Shown here piece by piece: positions 44,361 to 56,102 of a DNA stretch of 64,000 bases. Positions within the stretch are counted from its first letter, which is position 1. Each line of letters opens with the position of its first letter. The stretch is from NCBI RefSeq assembly GCF_964275005.1, contig NC_092697.1, positions 12,879,327 to 12,943,326 of the forward strand. The letters are read 5' to 3'. The DNA comes from Diadema setosum (taxonomy: Eukaryota; Echinodermata; Echinoidea; Diadematoida; Diadematidae). The notes under the pieces are model-generated. The model was given only the letters and a program-made list of their open reading frames with translations. It was not told the DNA's origin and did no database searches. The translations under genes were made by a program, and so were the position numbers.

Positions 44361-45215
44361 TATTATATGACCTATATAGATACCAATGTGTGATTGGTCA
44401 AAATGCTGTCACGTGACCATGTTCACAAGGATGAGAAGCGTTATATTTCATAACATGACGTAAATTACGTACAATCATGGAATATAACAGCGACTACGTT
44501 AAACAAATGGCGTTATATCTGGAGGGATGACGTAATCAAAAATCAATTGTTATGATGCGCGCAACATACACAGAGACGCTTTGCACACACACACACATAC
44601 TTACGAATGTAATCGTGACCGGTCGACCGACCACACGCACCATACCACTTACGTTTACAGAATGCACTAGCGGTAGAGCATCACACTGACACACGCTAGA
44701 ACACTGCAAGCGCGAATTACGAAATTGCAACTGATTTGTTTTCGTCAAACTGGCATGGCAGCTTTGATGAGCAGCTGCCCTTCGCTTGTGAGAGAGAAAG
44801 AATTGTTGTCCTGATAGCTTCTACTCCAATCAATGTTAGACAGTCATGACAGGAAAGCCAAAGGATTTCCCATTACATTACCAGAGCCTGAACTGAGTAA
44901 GTTTTTATGCTACTTGTACTAGCGCAGGACCTGGACCAGGGCCAGGTCCGTAGTCTAAACAGCTCTTGTACCAGTGACCGCAGGCAGAAGAGATTTTAGG
45001 CCCTACATTATCAGAAAGTTCACATTCTCATACATCACCACAAACGTACGTATCGAAAGGTTACTTGTGGCTCGATTGAATACCACTGGCACTAGCGCAC
45101 TGTTGTCATGCGGTACGCGCGTTCATGCAAAGGAGTAGTGTTTCTAGACCAATTCTAGACCTAGTCGTTTTGCTTTAGGGCCTATACAGCAGTTTATTTC
45201 TTGTACTGTAGGTCA
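44361..45215. other. Non-coding stretch
   Basis: No supported gene. Confidence 0.4.
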
Positions 45216-45425
45216 TATAATATAACAGATATTGACTTTTTCCTTCGGTAGGAATATAACATTTAATTTCCCTTGGGAAGTTATATTTTTGTCTCGGAAT
45301 ACTATATTTTTCCTCAGCGCTACGCGCTTCGGAAAAATATAATAATCCTCGACAAAAATATAACTTCCCGCGAGGATCTCAAATGTTATATTCCACCTCT
45401 GGTAAGTCAATATCTGTATATTATA
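45216..45425. repeat. Long palindrome 2 (~105-bp arms)
   Basis: Outer ends ATAACAGATATTGACTT / complement; arms share GGAATATAACATTT and GGGAAGTTATATTTTTGTC; the turn is AGCGCTACGCGCT. Same architecture and outer motif as the palindrome at 44175-44360. Confidence 0.9.
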
Positions 45426-45925
45426 TTTTGGATCAAAAATTTGTCTTCCATTGATTGGTTAAAAGAGCTTCACGTGATTATAGGTATTTTGAACTATTTT
45501 AGAGTGTTGGTGTGTTTGACACTCCATGAAGTACTATTTGCAAAATGACGTCACTTTTATGACGACATTTTGCAAATAGTATACTATTTGCAAAATGATG
45601 TCACAATCACCCTTCCTTACAATCAAGTGTACGTGGTCCGTCCACGTCCGGTCCCGAATTCTAGTGTTCAGGTTTGCAGCGGCCATACGAGCGCTTGCAT
45701 ACATGGCGACGGGCAACTCTGGCGGTGCCACGGCTGCTACGTTTTTCAATTTCCGGCCTCTCGCACTGTTGCGTATTGCAGGCGCTGCGCTGCCGCCGCA
45801 GTGCGTAAGCCTAACTGCGACCAACCCCAACACGCAGTGTTGCAGTGTAACTGTGTACACGGAGCGTCCCGGGGTTAGGCTAAGCCTAATGATTTTCGCT
45901 TTTTATTCAAATTTTTGATCCAAAA
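45426..45925. mobile_element. MITE with 18-bp perfect TIR, TATA TSD
   Basis: TIR TTTTGGATCAAAAATTTG at both ends inside a 22-bp perfect inverted repeat (45422-45443, 45908-45929); TATA on each side. Internal direct repeats of TACTATTTGCAAAATGAYGTCA near 45532-45603. Overlapping frames on both strands (45534-45918) are inside the element and look like chance frames. Confidence 0.75.
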
Positions 45926-45928
45926 TAT

Positions 45929-46106
45929 AAAACAAATATACTTTGCCTAGTTTCGAGTTTCTTGTTAAAACTATGGGCCTCGGTGATTCCAAACTAGTAC
46001 TATTCACTTCGGGGCTGCGCCCCTCAGTGAATAGTACTAGTTTGGAGTCACCTCTGCCCATAGTTTTAACAAGAAACTCTCAAGGCCAAGTATATTTGTA
46101 TACTAT
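45929..46106. repeat. Long palindrome 3 (~88-bp arms)
   Basis: Arms share GAGTTTCTTGTTAAAACTAT and CCAAACTAGTACTATTCACT; the turn is GGGGCTGCGCCCC; outer ends ACAAATATACTT / complement. Third member of the 44.2-46.1 kb cluster. Confidence 0.9.
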
Positions 46107-46972
46107 ACCCACCTACTGAACTAACCTGTTAGTAGTGCTCAGCATGCAGATGATGAGGCAAGCACCACCACCACGCACAGCTCACGTCCCTTGTCCGAAG
46201 CTTCGGCGTGATGATTTGACCGAAAGATCGGTCTGTATCTGTCCGTCGGGGAATGTTCCGCGGAGACTGCGTCTGGCTTCCACAACTAGTATTACTGGGG
46301 AGCGATTTTTCGGGTTGCCGTGATGCCGTGCCGTGGTGCCGTGCCGGATCCGGTGTAAACGCGCCTTAAGAGTTCTGTGCTGGCTTCACGGATCCCCTAG
46401 TGTTAATGACAACTTGAATCACCATAGTAACAGTCAGTGACCAGAGCATCTCAGCGAATCAAACAAGGATTTTGCTGAAATTGGTCAGCCGACAGTTGTC
46501 GGCGCTGACAAGCGTTGATGAAACACCCCCAGCTCCTGAAACAGTTGCTCTGTGCATGGTCTGCTGTGTTCAGTCGGCCGGAAGTTCCCCCCCCCCCAAA
46601 AAAAAAGACATTGCGGTACGTCACTAATACGAAAACTGATTACTGATAATGGTAGGCCTACACAAATCTTAACACATGTAAAACATGAATAAACAGGTTT
46701 GGTTAAACATCCTCTCGTCTTTCCAGAAAGATCAGTCGTCCCGAGCGAGCGGGTGTACTTCGGCGTCGTCACACGGAAATCGGTACGCTACTGGTACTGT
46801 GGTATGGTAGCTGCTATTTTGCGGGTTGGTTGCATGCGCTATGCTGTTATTATAATAATATGTTTCCTGTTCAACATGATAGGCAGGCGCGCGTCATTCT
46901 GAGTACTGACCAAAGAGGCTCGACTAAGAACCTCTTTGGTACTGACTGTTCCGCATTACAAGTTTACGAGCG
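46107..46972. other. Non-coding stretch
   Basis: Poly-C/poly-A junction near 46588-46604. GACCAAAGAGG / CCTCTTTGGTAC forms a short inverted pair near 46908-46941. No supported gene. Confidence 0.4.
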
Positions 46973-47105
46973 TAGTCTGGTTTCCAGACCCTTTGCCAAC
47001 TGGACTCTGCGGCGACCTTCGTCGCCGCCTTTGCCGCTCTGCAGGACCTTTTAATACTGATGAATAGCGAAATAGCATGGGGCAGAGGGTCTGGAAGCCA
47101 GACTA
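46973..47105. mobile_element. Short MITE (TAGTCTGG ends)
   Basis: TIR TAGTCTGGTTTCCAGACC... 25 bp with two mismatches (46973-46997, 47081-47105). The related motif CTAGTCTGGTTTCCAGTCC occurs at about 61514. No clear target duplication. Confidence 0.75.
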
Positions 47106-47147
47106 GAGAGTTCTTGGAATCACTATTTACGGTGGATGCGCTATTTA

Positions 47148-47955
47148 AGGCCCGGTCCCACTGGTCGACGGACACAAAGCGTGCGCAGAAAGGAAACAGC
47201 GGACGAGCAAAATTTCGGGGATGGCTTCATCCGCTTTCATCCGCTCCAGAAATTGACAAAATTGGCGAAAATTGGCGGTAACAGAACGGAAATAGAACGG
47301 ACGTGGGTAGTATGTAGCGGGGATGTTAAACGGATGTTCATCGGAAGCCTAGCGGATGAAAGCGGATGGAAGGGATGACAGCTCCGAAGGGGTTACCGGA
47401 GATAATTGCGAAACGGACGCATAGCAGAAAAAGCGGATGCAGAGTGGATGCAGAGCGGATGCAGAGCGGATGCAGAGCGGATGCAGAGCGGATGTAGAGG
47501 GGATGCTTTCGAAATGCTTTATATACGAGATGCATACGCTTACATCCTTTCTATTAACGTGCTATTAACGATGTAAAGACGTTCCACGTACCATATCTTT
47601 CCTCCCTCTTTCCGTTTTTAGCTGCAGCGGATGTGAGTTGCGAGGATGCTCAGAGGATGCAGTGAGGATGCAGCGGATGTTTAAGGGATGCCGCACGGAC
47701 ATACAACGTTTGTTGCTCGTATGTCGCGGATTTACATCGTACACAGCGGAAAGTTCATCCGTTCTAAAAGTTTTAAGCAGCTTAAAACTTTTTGCGCGGA
47801 TGAAATCACAGTGGACGGATGCTCGATGGATAGAGCGGATGAAACACGTATGCGATGGGTACACAGCGGATTCGTATCGTTTTCCAACGGATGGCAAGAT
47901 TTTTTTGTACGCTTTACATCCTCTTTGCATCCGTAAGTGCAGTGGGACCGGGCCT
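47148..47955. mobile_element. PIF/Harbinger-like MITE with GCGGATG repeats, TTA TSD
   Basis: TIR AGGCCCGGTCCCACTG / complement, flanked by TTA (47145-47147, 47956-47958). The interior is peppered with GCGGATG/CATCCGC and holds a 12-bp tandem array (47427-47506). Frames across it (for example 47638-48108) are composition artefacts. Non-coding, 808 bp. Confidence 0.85.
47427..47506. repeat. 12-bp tandem repeat GCGGATGCAGAG
   Basis: About six consecutive units, the last ones diverged (GCGGATGTAGAG, GGGGATGC). Confidence 0.9.
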
Positions 47956-47974
47956 TTACGTATACACAATTCCC

Positions 47975-48560
47975 TGAATTATGATTACCCGAGTTTGAAA
48001 ATAGATTGTGAAATGCAGTTGATAAATATTTATTTAGATGATTGTATCATCTCGGTTATTAATCATTATAATCCATGTAACAAACTGAGAGAAGAAAGCC
48101 TGAACTGAACGAATTACTGAATTGTGTAAAAGATGTATCATATTTATTAATACTTGGAGATTTTAATTCCCATAAGAAGTTATGGGGAAGTGTAAGTACA
48201 GATGGTAACGGTCGCATAATTGAAAACTTTCTCATGCATGATATGGTCATTCTTAACGATGGATCTGGGACTAGAATCGACCCGCACACCGGCAAGATAT
48301 CTTGCCTTGATCTATCTATCACTTCACCGTTCCTAGCAAATAAATGTGAATGGCGAGTTTTATCTGATAGATTCGGAAGTGACCATTTTCCCATTAGAAT
48401 AGATTTGTATCTCAGCAACAAACAATTTACACGTGATCCAATTTATCATCCCACAAGGAAATGGTCCTTTAAGAGAATGAACTGGAATGAATTTGAGTGT
48501 ATTATAGTGACAAACATTTTCGAAAATTTAACTCAGAAACATATAACAGATTAGATGTAA
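47975..48560 (+). pseudogene. LINE endonuclease, C-terminal half (I-type)
   Basis: IYLDDCIISVINHYNPCNK (about 48025) then, after a frame break near 48105, LLILGDFNSHKKLWGS (GDFN), NDGSGTRIDPHTGKISCLDL and RFGSDHFPIRIDLYLS (SDHFP). The N-terminal catalytic Glu region is absent. Frame breaks and stops make it non-functional. Confidence 0.85.
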
Positions 48561-48741
48561 TGGAAATCTATGAATTATTCATGAAGTCCCTTACAGTCGT
48601 GTTGTACTCGACGAGTGTGCGCCACAGTATAAGAAATGTAAAAGGAATCCTGTCCCTTGGTGGACAAAAGATTGTTCGATAAAGATTAAAGAAAGAAACA
48701 GAGCAAAAAATTAGTTAAGAAAGTGTCTCTGTGAAGAAAAT

Positions 48742-50700
48742 TTGAAACTTTACAGGCGAAAGAAAGCAGAAGCCCAAAGAACCATAAGACAAGCAAAACA
48801 AAAATACTCGCAGGCCTACTGTGCAAAAATAGATAGATTTACCCCAACCTCGCAAATTTGGCGTTTTGTTAAAAGACTAAACGGTTTATCAGTGAAAACA
48901 CCTAATAAGCTTCCTGTTTTGATCACAAAATTATAATGACAGATTTATAATCAAAGATGAAGAAAAGGCAGATTAATTTTCAAAAAGTTTTATTTCCATG
49001 GGGAGAAATAATACTCATAATAGAACGGATAGAGAAATTGATGAAGAAATTAACAGCCTTCTTTTTAGGGAAACAGGTCATATGATGCTTTCAATCAATG
49101 AAAAATTCCAAATGAAGGAATTAGAGAAGGCCCCGCAGATGAAATCTTCTACAACACCTGGGGAAGATCAGATAGGATACCAGGTATACAAGAACTCAAA
49201 AATAGGCAAAGACATGATGCTTTCTATAATAAACAAAATATGGGTGACCGGTGAAATTCCAGCACCGTGTAAGCATTCAGTGCTGATTCCGATTTTGAAA
49301 CAAAACAAAGACCCGACAAAAACACTTTCATACCACCCTTTTGCTTTAACATCATGTTTTATGAAAACAATGGAAAGTATAGCAAAAAAAGCGACTCCAG
49401 TTTTATTTAGAAAAGTATACCCTTTTGCCTCCAATACAGAATGGATTCAGAAAGGGACGCTGTGTAGTAGATAACATTGTTCATCTGGAAAATGATATAC
49501 TGAAGAATTTAGAAACAGGAATAAAGGCAATAGCAGTATTCATAGATTTAGAGAAGGCTTTTTATTCCCTGTGGGTCAAAGGACTTTTATTTAAACTGAG
49601 TAAATTTGGACTGAGGGGTAACATACTTCTCTACTTACGTAATCTATTGTTACATCGTTCATTTCAGGTACGTGTAGGAAATCAGTTATCTCCCTCGAAG
49701 GAAATCAGTCATGGTCTTCCACAGGGTAGTCCACTCAGTCCAGTGTTGTTTAACATAATGCTTCATGATATCCCCACTTCACCTAGTGTGCATAGTTTGT
49801 TATATGCAGACGACTGTGTAATCTGGAAACCTGGGAGTGATTTGAGAGAATCCAGCAAATATATCCAAGAATATTTGAATATTATACGCTGAATGATTGG
49901 TTTTCATCATGGGGTTATTATGAGAAAACTGTGCCAATGTTGTTTTCTCGCTCAACTAGAGAAGAGCACCTTGAAATAACGCTTGATGGAAACAAACTCA
50001 TGCCTCGGAAAGAACACAAATATATGTGTCATATTTGATAGTAGACTAACTTGGAAACCGAATATAGATGATATAGTCCAGAGATGCAAAAAAAAAAATA
50101 TCTACATAGATTATTAAAATATATAGCTTACGCTCATTATTTGCACCAAGGTTCAAGAAATTTTACAGGTGTATAGAGCCGTTATATGTTCCCTCATGGA
50201 TCTTTCTTGTGAGGCATACGACTCCGCGTCAACAAACGTAAAGAATGTTTTGAATTCCATTCAGTATCAGTCTCTGTCAGTCTGTGCTGGGTCAAAAAAA
50301 AAAAAAAAGTAACCTCTCTCAGAACCTTACAGGTAGAGTTAGGGGAAGTGCCTCTAGATTTACGTCGTGAAATGTTTAGTGTAAGATTAAAAAAGCGTGT
50401 CGTTACTATCCCGAATCATCCTCTTGCAGAACAGTTGAAAGATTGTTGGCAATTCATTGTTCACAAAGGTAAAAACACCAGAGAACCTTTTTGCACAGAG
50501 AGTATTGAATTTGTCGGAAGATTTGAATTATAATGTAGAACGATTATTTATGACAACTCCAATACCGTTGTGGCACTATGAAACGGCGGTAGTATCCACG
50601 GAGTTAACTCATTATATCTAGAAGAGTGATACTATTTTGTATCAAAGACAGCGAAGTTTAGAACTAATTAGTCAAAAATGGGCGAATTATCTCCATATAT
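48742..50700 (+). pseudogene. LINE reverse transcriptase and thumb (I-type), frameshifted
   Basis: AQRTIRQAKQKYSQAYCAKI (about 48775) leads in; STTPGEDQIGYQVYKN, ILKQNKDPTKTLSYHPFALT, IQNGFRKGRCVVDNI, AVFIDLEKAFYSLW (motif A), GLPQGSPLSPVLFNIMLHDI (motif B) and LLYADDCVIW (YADD) follow. The thumb carries LNDWFSSWGYYEKTVPMLFS, VELGEVPLDLRREMFS and related sequence. Breaks at about 49470 and 50010 and an A-run near 50295. Confidence 0.85.
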
Positions 50701-50789
50701 ACATGGACAGACTATAAAAAAGACCCACCTATATAGGTTATCGTGGATTTCAAAATCAATTCTTCGGTCGATTAACAGGAAAAATCGAT

Positions 50790-52680
50790 TCATAGATACA
50801 AATTGGAAAAAAATGAGCGATCAAAACATAAATACACTTCATATAAAAATACTCTAACTATGATTTTACGTTCCGAAAAGAAAAAAAAATATTATTTTAA
50901 GCAATTGCAAAGATATAAGTTTGATATGAAAAATACTTGGAATGTTTTAAAGCAAGCTATGAATATTTCGAGTAAACATTCAGCTGTTGATAATATCAAG
51001 TTGAATGATGAAATCATCAGTGACCCTGTTCACATTGCAAATGTTTTCAATTCTTGTTTTTCAAAGATAGGTGAAAATTACGCTCAAAATATCCCTGTGT
51101 CAGAGCATCATTTCACTGAATATTTAGGTCAGTGTAATCCCAATTCTGTTTATTTTACTCCAGCTAATAGGCATGAGGTTATGGATATTGTATCTTCCTT
51201 TAAGAACAAGAGGAGTTCTGGTTATGATGATATAGATAATTGTATTCTTGAAGGTGTATCTTCAGTTGCTGATCCACTTGTTCATATTTTCAATCTATCA
51301 ATTTCTAACAGTCTAATGGTGTGTTTCATGATAAGATGAAACTGGCCAAAGCAATTCCATTATTTAAGAAGGGTGACAAATCTGAAGTCAGTAATTATCG
51401 TCCAATTTCATTATTATCATCGTTTTCCAAAGTCTTAGAGAAACTCATTCTTAAGAGAACTATTAATTTTTTGAAGCTGCATAATATTTTGACTAATTCT
51501 CAATTTGGTTTTCGAGAGAAGCATAATACAACTCATGCTCTTTTATATTTTGTTGATAAAGTAGCTCACGCAATATCACTCTCATTTAATTACTTTTTTC
51601 TTGGACTTCTCCAAGGCCTTCGACACAGTTGATCATGATATTCTACTCCACAAGGTTATCACATTACGGAATACGTGGGAAGGCCTTGGAGTGGTTCAAG
51701 AGTTATTTAGGAAATAGAAGACAATTTGTTACAATTAAAGACAATTATTCAGTAATAAGAGAAGTGAATTTTGGCGTTCCACAAGGAAGCTTATTAGGGC
51801 CACTGTTATTTATTGCTTATATTAATGATTTTTGTCAGGCATCCGATGTACTGTCCTTTATCCATTTTGCTGACGATACGAGTGTATTTTTTACCCACAA
51901 TGATGTTAATTTTCTTGTTCAAAAAGTCAATACTGAATTACAAAAAGTGAATAATTGGGTAAGAGCCAATACATTATCGTTGCAATGCCCAAAAAACGAA
52001 ATATAGATGATTTCTAGTAATACTGTTGACACTTTGAGTACAGCTATAGTTTTGAATGATTTTCATTTAGAACGAGTTTCACATTTTAAATTCCTTGGAA
52101 TTATTGTTGACGACAAACTTTCCTGGAAGTTACATATATTGATTATATATCCACCACAATCTCACGTAATATAGGCGTTATAAATAGAATGAAATTGTAT
52201 ATTCCACAAAAATCATTACTTATGTTATATTCGTCATTGATATTGCCTTATCTTAATTATGGTGTTTTAGTTTGGGGCAACACTCACCAGAACCTACAGA
52301 CCTACTGGATAGAGTGTTCCTTCTACAAAAGAAAGCTCTCCGTGTCATCAGTTATCCTTTCATATGCCCTCCCACTCAAATATGTTATTTGCCGCTAATA
52401 AGCTGCTAAAAATTAAAGATTTGTATTTATTTATTTTGGGGCAATTTATGTATACGTACAGCAACAACTCACTCCCCTCCATTTTCGATTCTATGTTTCA
52501 AGGAAATCAGTCATTCCATGACTCTCCCACTCGACTTTCCAATGAATTTCACTTACCTCTTTTACGAACAGTTCTTGCTAAGAACACACTTATCTATACT
52601 GGCCCAATTTATTGGAATTTTCTGAATAATGACATAAAAATTGCACCCTCTATATTTTCATTTAAGAGGAGATTATAGTC
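50790..52680 (+). pseudogene. LINE reverse transcriptase (L2/CR1-like), frameshifted
   Basis: Pre-RT region SEKKKKYYFKQLQRYKFD and FKNKRSSGYDDIDNCI (50803-51339); then AKAIPLFKKGDKSEVSNYRP, QFGFREKHNTTHALL; a break at about 51600 inside FLDFSKAFDTVDHDI-like motif A; GVPQGSLLGPLLFIAYINDF (motif B) and IHFADDTSVFFT (FADD). Breaks near 52005 and 52300 precede the end domain LPSIFDSMFQGNQSFHDSPT and GPIYWNFLNNDI. Reading stops at TAG near 52676. Confidence 0.9.
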
Positions 52681-53449
52681 TTTCTTATTGCAATATTATG
52701 TTCCCACAGAATTGAATCAGCCTGTTGGCTCATTTTAATTTCTTTTCGAAGAATTTTGATTACCAATGATATACTGTCACATATTTTCTCGTCCCTGTTG
52801 TCCTGAGACACTTACTGAGTAGATTCGATTCTACTTGTATTATACTTCCGCATCTATTTCTCTCTATTTTTCATATTTCCGTATCCTTTCCATCCCATTA
52901 TTTTTTCGATATAGTTCTGTCAAGGATCGCTGGATCTGTTTTGCCTTTCTGTCCATTGTATTGTCTTCCTATTATGACAGACTTGCCTCGTTCTGTCTTG
53001 TATTTAAGTCCCCCTTTATAAGTTTTGTCGTCCCAGTCTCGTTTAATGTTCATTCGCCTGTGTATGTGTGTCTGTCTGTTACTCTGTCTTCTTATTGGGC
53101 TTCCAGACTTTTTTTATCTGGCTTTATTCCCAATTTTTTCCCCTTTTTGCATCAGTTCATTTTCTAATGACATTCTGTACCTAAGGGGCCCACATTCTAC
53201 AAGCATTGCCTTTTTAGTGGGTCCCTCCATATTTCGATATTTTGTGTAATGTTATATCGTCTATATCACTTCAGTCAATTTTCATTACAACATTATTTGT
53301 TATCCCAAGGTTCCACAATTATGTTTTCCTAATTTACTTTGTTTTGATTATAATTTTTATGTAACCTTATTCTCTGTTACCAAAGAAAGTGAAATGTTTA
53401 TGTTCTTTTCGAAAAATGAAATAAAGTTTGAATTGAACTGAATTGAATT
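52681..53449 (+). other. LINE 3' UTR and tail
   Basis: T-rich, non-coding; chance frames such as 52835-53167 are hydrophobic because of T-richness. Ends in the TGAAT-type microsatellite tail. Confidence 0.6.
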
Positions 53450-53821
53450 GACGGTTCCAAGTCTCCAGACAAAGGAAAAGTAGCTGCGGCTTTTTTTGTC
53501 CCATACTACAATCACATAGAATCTAAGAGACTCCAAGATAATACTTCTTCATACAGAGCTGAATTAATAGCTATTGTGCTCACCCTACAGTGGCTAAACC
53601 AACTGCCAGGTTTGCATACAGGAGCAGTGATATTCTCCGATTCTCTTAGTGCCATGCGAGCAATAAAAAACAATCGGGAAGAACAGATCATCTACGAAAT
53701 ATTGATGTTGTATACAAATCTAGGTCATGAAGGAACTCGGGTATATTTCGAGTGGATCCTAGGTCACTGCGAGATCCATCCAAATGAGATGGTAGATATA
53801 GAGCGGCTAAACCAGCCTTAA
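53446..53821 (+). pseudogene. RNase H domain of the I-type LINE (3' piece)
   Basis: RNase H would remove template RNA during second-strand synthesis. DGSKSPDKGK (first catalytic Asp), SSYRAELIAIVLTLQW (Glu), VIFSDSLSAM (second Asp) and WILGHCEIHPNEMVDIERLN (His and last Asp) are in the canonical order. The upstream strand residues (HIYMD) are 2.7 kb away across the inserted LINE. Confidence 0.9.
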
Positions 53822-54064
53822 CGCATAATCAAGTAGAAGTTCAAAACCAATTAAACAAAAGTGAGTCAAATAGTATTATCAGATTGCATTGTATGAAGAA
53901 ATGGCAAAAAAGATGGGAAGAAACAGTCTCCCCCTAAAAAACATACAAAATTGTGTATCAGTGACATTCAAATGTGTATTAAACCAAAAGAACAGTGAGA
54001 CAATTTTGCACTGTTTAAGAATGGATAATATTGGTTTAAATTATAACCTTCTTTTTTTTTATTG

Positions 54065-54289
54065 TAGAAGCATGACACCGGGTTATGTGAAAGATGTGGA
54101 GTACCAGAAACCACGAAACATTTTCTAATCGAATGCCCTAGATTTATAATAGAAAGAACAATGCTGTTAGCTGAAACAAATTGCAAGGAAGTAAAGAACA
54201 TTTTGACACTTTTAAATTCATCAGAATATTTAAACCAAAAAGTAGTGGTGGCCTTCGTAAGAAGGACACAGAGATTCTCCTTCTTATAA
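54065..54289 (+). pseudogene. C-terminal CCHC-type finger of the I-type LINE
   Basis: The frame HDTGLCERCGVPETTKHFLI then ECPRF gives C-x2-C-x7-H-x4-C, the finger common at the C-terminus of I-type LINE proteins, then runs to TAA at 54287-54289. A T-run near 54050 breaks the connection to RNase H. Short ATGTATGTATGTATC repeats follow (54324-54420). Confidence 0.8.
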
Positions 54290-54704
54290 TTATTCATCAT
54301 AAATTGTTGAAGATGAACTTATGTATGTATGTATCTTATATGTAAGTGCACTTATGTATCGTGTATGTTACTATGTAAAACAAAAATGTACGTAAGAAGT
54401 ACATTATGATTATTTGCACCTCACCAGAAGCCCAGAATGTCTGCCTTGATTTTATGTTACAATGGTTTCGGAATTATTATATTTTGTTTTTGGTTTCAGT
54501 GATTCAATCGGAAATGGAGACATTCACCTAACAGACATCATCCCAGTCTTGGCCGGTATTGGAGTGGCCTAGGCTTGCACGCGCGCATGCGCAAGCTGAG
54601 AAGCCTGTTCACGACGAACCGGGCTGGCCAGAAAATACACAAAAACGGCCAATGATGGGTGGTGACAGTCTGTTTTAGAATCTCCACAATTGCGGCAATA
54701 ATGC

Positions 54705-55392
54705 AGCGGAATTAATTTGAATTAGTAGAGCAGTTAAGCCCTCAAAATCATGAGAATTGTGCAAAATTTGACTAAAGCATGAAACGTTCACTAGTGTTAG
54801 TACATACCATAAGATTCATCTTAAGATCGGGAGGTATGTCTGATTTGACCTCTGATGACCTCCAGAGGTCAATGAACTTTAAATATCAGAATATTGATGT
54901 TTGGATGCATTTGTGAATGATAGGCCTAGATTGTGGTTACGCTGCACTAAATATGCATTTGTACTACAAATCTTCCGTTTCCACAGGGCATTGACAGGTT
55001 TCTACCTTTGATCTCTGATGATCTTTAGAGGTCAATGTCCTCAAAATACCATGATATTGATCTGTGATGTTATTAGTTAATGATAAACATGGTTAAGATG
55101 TGCAAAACAAGCATATCTGTTTTACAATGAAATTGTCTTCATATTCCAAAGAGCAAAGACAGGTTTCTACCTCTGACCTCTGGTGACCTTTAGAGGTTTT
55201 TATGACCTCAAAATATCATAATATTGATCTGTGGTATCATTAGTTAATGAGAAACATGGTTAAGATGTACAAAACAAGCATATCTGTTTTACAATGAAAT
55301 TGTCTTCATATTCCAAAGAGCACAGACAGGGCACTACCTTTGACCTCTGGTGATCTTTAGAGGATGTACAAAACAAACATATCTGTTTTATA
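54705..55392 (-). repeat. AGGTCA-rich tandem array, left copy
   Basis: About four units of ~165 bp with TGACCTCTGATGACC..AGAGGTCA (near 54850, 55010, 55175 and 55340), the last two nearly identical. The outer edge (TTAGTAGAGCAGTTAAGCC ... GTGCAAAATTTGACTAAAGC) is the reverse complement of the right edge of the array at about 60540-61415. Confidence 0.85.
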
Positions 55393-55427
55393 TTGTAGCC
55401 CAGCTGGCTACTGGCACATAAAATAAA

Positions 55428-55495
55428 GAATAGAATAGAATAGAATAGAATAGAATAGAATAGAATAGAATAGAACAGAATAGAATAGGATAGAG
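55428..55495. repeat. (AGAAT)n microsatellite
   Basis: About a dozen AGAAT units with two variants. Confidence 0.95.
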
Positions 55496-55851
55496 AGTAA
55501 AAGAAGACAGAACACTGCATTCGTTTTCCTGTTCACCCTGTGACGTCAATAATTATGCTCAGCATTTTCCCCTTCTTGAAGTTTATGAAATCGTTTATCT
55601 TCCTTTCAGCTATTTTTTTTTTTTTTTTTTTGTCGAAACTCCCTCTCCCAAGAAAAGTCTATGGTCATAGGAATTCATAAGTTAGACATTGGCTACTTTC
55701 CCCGCTAGTGGTCAGTTCCAATGGCTCTCCATCCCCAAAGTTCCGCACCAAATTACGGGGAATGACATGATGGCGTGTTTTACCCTCTGATCCCCAAACA
55801 TATAAATGATCTTCTGAGCTGGAAGGTCGCCCTCCTGCCAGAATTTATCCC

Positions 55852-55893
55852 TCTAAAGGGCTTTTTACACTTGCAAATTTTTGCTTGGTCCCG
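55852..55893. mobile_element. Solo end of the 19396-19943 MITE family
   Basis: AAAGGGCTTTTTACACTTGC followed by AAATTTTTGCTTGGTCCC matches the right TIR of that element (complement). The other end is missing. Confidence 0.7.
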
Positions 55894-56027
55894 AGAAATC
55901 AGTTAGAGTAGCAAGTTGTAAATGTGATGACAAATCCAATATCTGTGTATCTGTACAGTAATGGTCGCCGGCTTGGAGAAAGTCGTAAGGAGCTTTTGGG
56001 AACTTACACAATAACGACGTTGTCTTC

Positions 56028-56030
<3 letters not shown>

Positions 56031-56102
<72 letters not shown>
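56031..56102. repeat. (AT)n(GT)n(AT)n microsatellite
   Basis: Alternating AT, then about nine GT, then AT again. Confidence 0.95.

Larger units (their letters stand above)
50712..53449 (+). mobile_element. L2/CR1-like LINE, 5' truncated, inserted in the I-type LINE
   Basis: Begins in the pre-RT linker (KTHLYRLSWISKSILRS) and ends with AATAAAGTTTGAATTGAAC followed by TGAAT-type repeats at 53420-53449. The host frame reads HIYMD before it and DGSKSPDKGK after it, so the junctions are known to within a few bases; a clear target duplication beyond GAC was not resolved. Confidence 0.85.
47965..54420 (+). mobile_element. I-type LINE (endonuclease, RT, RNase H), split by another LINE
   Basis: Pieces at 47965-50710 and 53446-about 54420. 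Order: endonuclease C-terminal half, RT, thumb, RNase H, C-terminal CCHC finger. RNase H downstream of RT is characteristic of the I clade group (I, Nimb and relatives). The split falls within the first conserved block of RNase H. The 5' end is missing; the Harbinger-like MITE at 47148-47955 lies immediately upstream. Confidence 0.85.

Noticed and set aside
45534..45918. Three ~105-codon frames on both strands
   Set aside because: All inside the TATA-flanked MITE in a GC-rich stretch, mutually overlapping, no homology recognised.
47565..48108. 134- and 156-codon frames across the Harbinger-like MITE
   Set aside because: Their openness follows from GCGGATG-rich composition; the last part of the plus-strand frame is LINE endonuclease sequence and is annotated as such.
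52835..53249. Hydrophobic frames resembling membrane proteins
   Set aside because: They lie in the T-rich 3' UTR of a LINE; hydrophobicity reflects T-richness.
55260..55520. Frame with repeated SILFYSILFY
   Set aside because: Translation of the (AGAAT)n microsatellite.
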